Shown one piece after another: positions 63,317-64,000 of a stretch of DNA of 64,000 bases (the stretch's first letter is position 1; each line of letters starts with the position of its first letter). Where the stretch lies: the NCBI GenBank assembly GCA_913055645.1, contig CAJXLC010000002.1, forward strand, positions 21,639 through 85,638, given 5' to 3'. The position numbers and the translations under genes were made by a program. This DNA comes from an uncultured Pseudomonadota bacterium. GTDB taxonomy: Bacteria > Pseudomonadota > Zetaproteobacteria > Mariprofundales > Mariprofundaceae. The notes beneath the pieces are model-generated. The model ran no database searches. It was not told where the DNA came from and worked only from the letters and a program-made list of their open reading frames with translations.

Positions 63317-63934
63317 ATGTTTGTTGCAGATTTATTACGCCACGGTGCGTTAAAAGGTGGTGTGAAATACCGTGGTCGTATCGAAGAAGATTTAACGGCT
63401 GAAGGTCGCACGCAAATGAATCAGGTTTGGGAAAATATTCACAGTCATATTGACCTTATCATCACCTCACCACTCTCTCGCTGCGCATTGCCTGCACAAT
63501 ATTGGGCAAATAAAAACGCTATTCCATGTATCATTGAACCCCGTATTGCCGAAATGCATTATGGGGCATGGGAAGGTTTAAGTCATGATGAGATTGAAGA
63601 ACAATTTCCGAATATGTTAACGCAATGGCGCAAAGATCCGACTGGCATGCGCCCGCCATCTGGCGAATCTCCCGAAGAGTTACAAATACGCATTGCTGAT
63701 TTTTGGCAAGATGCATGTCACAACTATCGTGAAAAACATGCCCTTATTGTTGGGCATTCAGGCAGCACGCGTATGCTTATCGCTCATATTTTGAATCAAC
63801 CTATCGCCTATACCCGTCACATTCCTATGCCTTATGCCTGTTGGAGTCGCGCTGAACATCATTCAGGTAAAAATAAAATGATTTTTATCAATGGTGAAAA
63901 TAATCTATCCCGCATGATTCATAAATCGTCGTGA
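63317..63934 (+). CDS. Histidine phosphatase family protein (CobC/GpmB-like)
   Basis: 205 residues. The catalytic His lies in ADLLRHGAL; the second arm has the conserved EMHYGAWEGLS block and the GHSGSTRML motif with the second His. These match alpha-ribazole phosphatase or phosphoglycerate mutase-like enzymes; no cobalamin genes are nearby, so the substrate is open. Its last ten codons (LSRMIHKSS and stop) run into repeat R1 copy C, so the C terminus is repeat-derived. GGGGAG upstream supports the start. Confidence 0.85.
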   Translation: MFVADLLRHGALKGGVKYRGRIEEDLTAEGRTQMNQVWENIHSHIDLIITSPLSRCALPAQYWANKNAIPCIIEPRIAEMHYGAWEGLSHDEIEEQFPNMLTQWRKDPTGMRPPSGESPEELQIRIADFWQDACHNYREKHALIVGHSGSTRMLIAHILNQPIAYTRHIPMPYACWSRAEHHSGKNKMIFINGENNLSRMIHKSS

Positions 63935-64000
63935 TGATTGCGTAGAAACTTTGTTTGCAACAGATTTTGAAGAATGCGTTCGTAGCTGTGCTTACGAACA
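63906..64000 (+). repeat. Dispersed repeat R1, copy C (cut by window end)
   Basis: Begins CTATCCCGCATGATTCATAA, close to the right end of copy B read in reverse, and includes the core to GCTTACGAACA. It overlaps the 3' end of the histidine phosphatase gene and supplies its TGA stop. The rest lies outside the window. Confidence 0.75.

Noticed and set aside
1..64000. tRNA, rRNA or prophage genes
   Set aside because: I looked for tRNA-like GTTCGA arms with CCA-type ends, rRNA blocks, integrases and phage structural genes and saw none that held up.

Overview
The window reads as chromosomal DNA of a Gram-negative proteobacterium of moderate GC (judged by eye, not calculated). Outer-membrane export, MsbA, FtsEX, GlnD, an IscR-IscS-IscA cluster and SPOR proteins all point to Pseudomonadota. 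Gene content and style would fit a gamma- or zetaproteobacterium, but nothing here fixes the lineage. Genes are tightly packed with many ATGA-type overlaps. I see no rRNA, tRNA, CRISPR array, prophage or intact insertion sequence.

Layout. 1-3922 (+): end of a membrane protein gene, then nadC, birA, coaX and a SPOR-like protein. 3886-5004 (-): carA without carB beside it. 5182-7206: divergent yeiH and its LysR-type neighbour. 7237-8009 (-): zinc-ribbon protein and yajQ. 8206-10864 (+): receiver protein, SPOR protein, folK, deoxynucleoside kinase, hemerythrin. 10902-19452 (-): NfeD, SPFH protein, rnhB, mutS, glnD, patatin, small membrane protein. 19630-26337 (+): TetR regulator, peroxiredoxin, Old Yellow Enzyme, then an LolA-like / MMPL / beta-barrel lipid-traffic trio. 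26345-29358 (-): iscR-iscS-iscA, a GcvR-like ACT protein and def. 29644-33347 (+): argC, a coiled-coil protein, bactofilin, gamma-carbonic anhydrase, Ppx/GppA.

33351-46768 is the most distinctive part. A seven-gene leftward operon starts with an 855-residue lipoprotein joining a seven-repeat FG-GAP propeller, an OmpA-like domain and a Wza-type polysaccharide export module. It continues with a Wzc-like tyrosine kinase, a 63-residue membrane protein, an O-antigen ligase/polymerase, an AmiC-like amidase, an MsbA-like ABC transporter and a DUF374 acyltransferase. Divergent from it is a rightward trio: ExeA-like ATPase, degenerate HD-GYP protein and double cyclic-nucleotide-binding protein. Together they look like an exopolysaccharide synthesis, export and control locus.

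46956-58888 holds ftsE-ftsX, a DUF3426 protein, ispD-ispF, a TPR-sulfotransferase, mgtE, mfd and serB. 58902-64000 holds an Abi_C-type protein, an orphan DppB-like permease, trhO, a YchJ-like protein, folE and a histidine phosphatase.

Three families of short dispersed repeats run through the window. R1 (three copies) is MITE-like with about 22-bp inverted ends, and its ends supply stop codons to neighbouring genes. R2 (three copies) is a 118-121 bp fold-back element whose arms and central hairpin covary between copies. R3 (two copies) is a roughly 79-bp palindrome.
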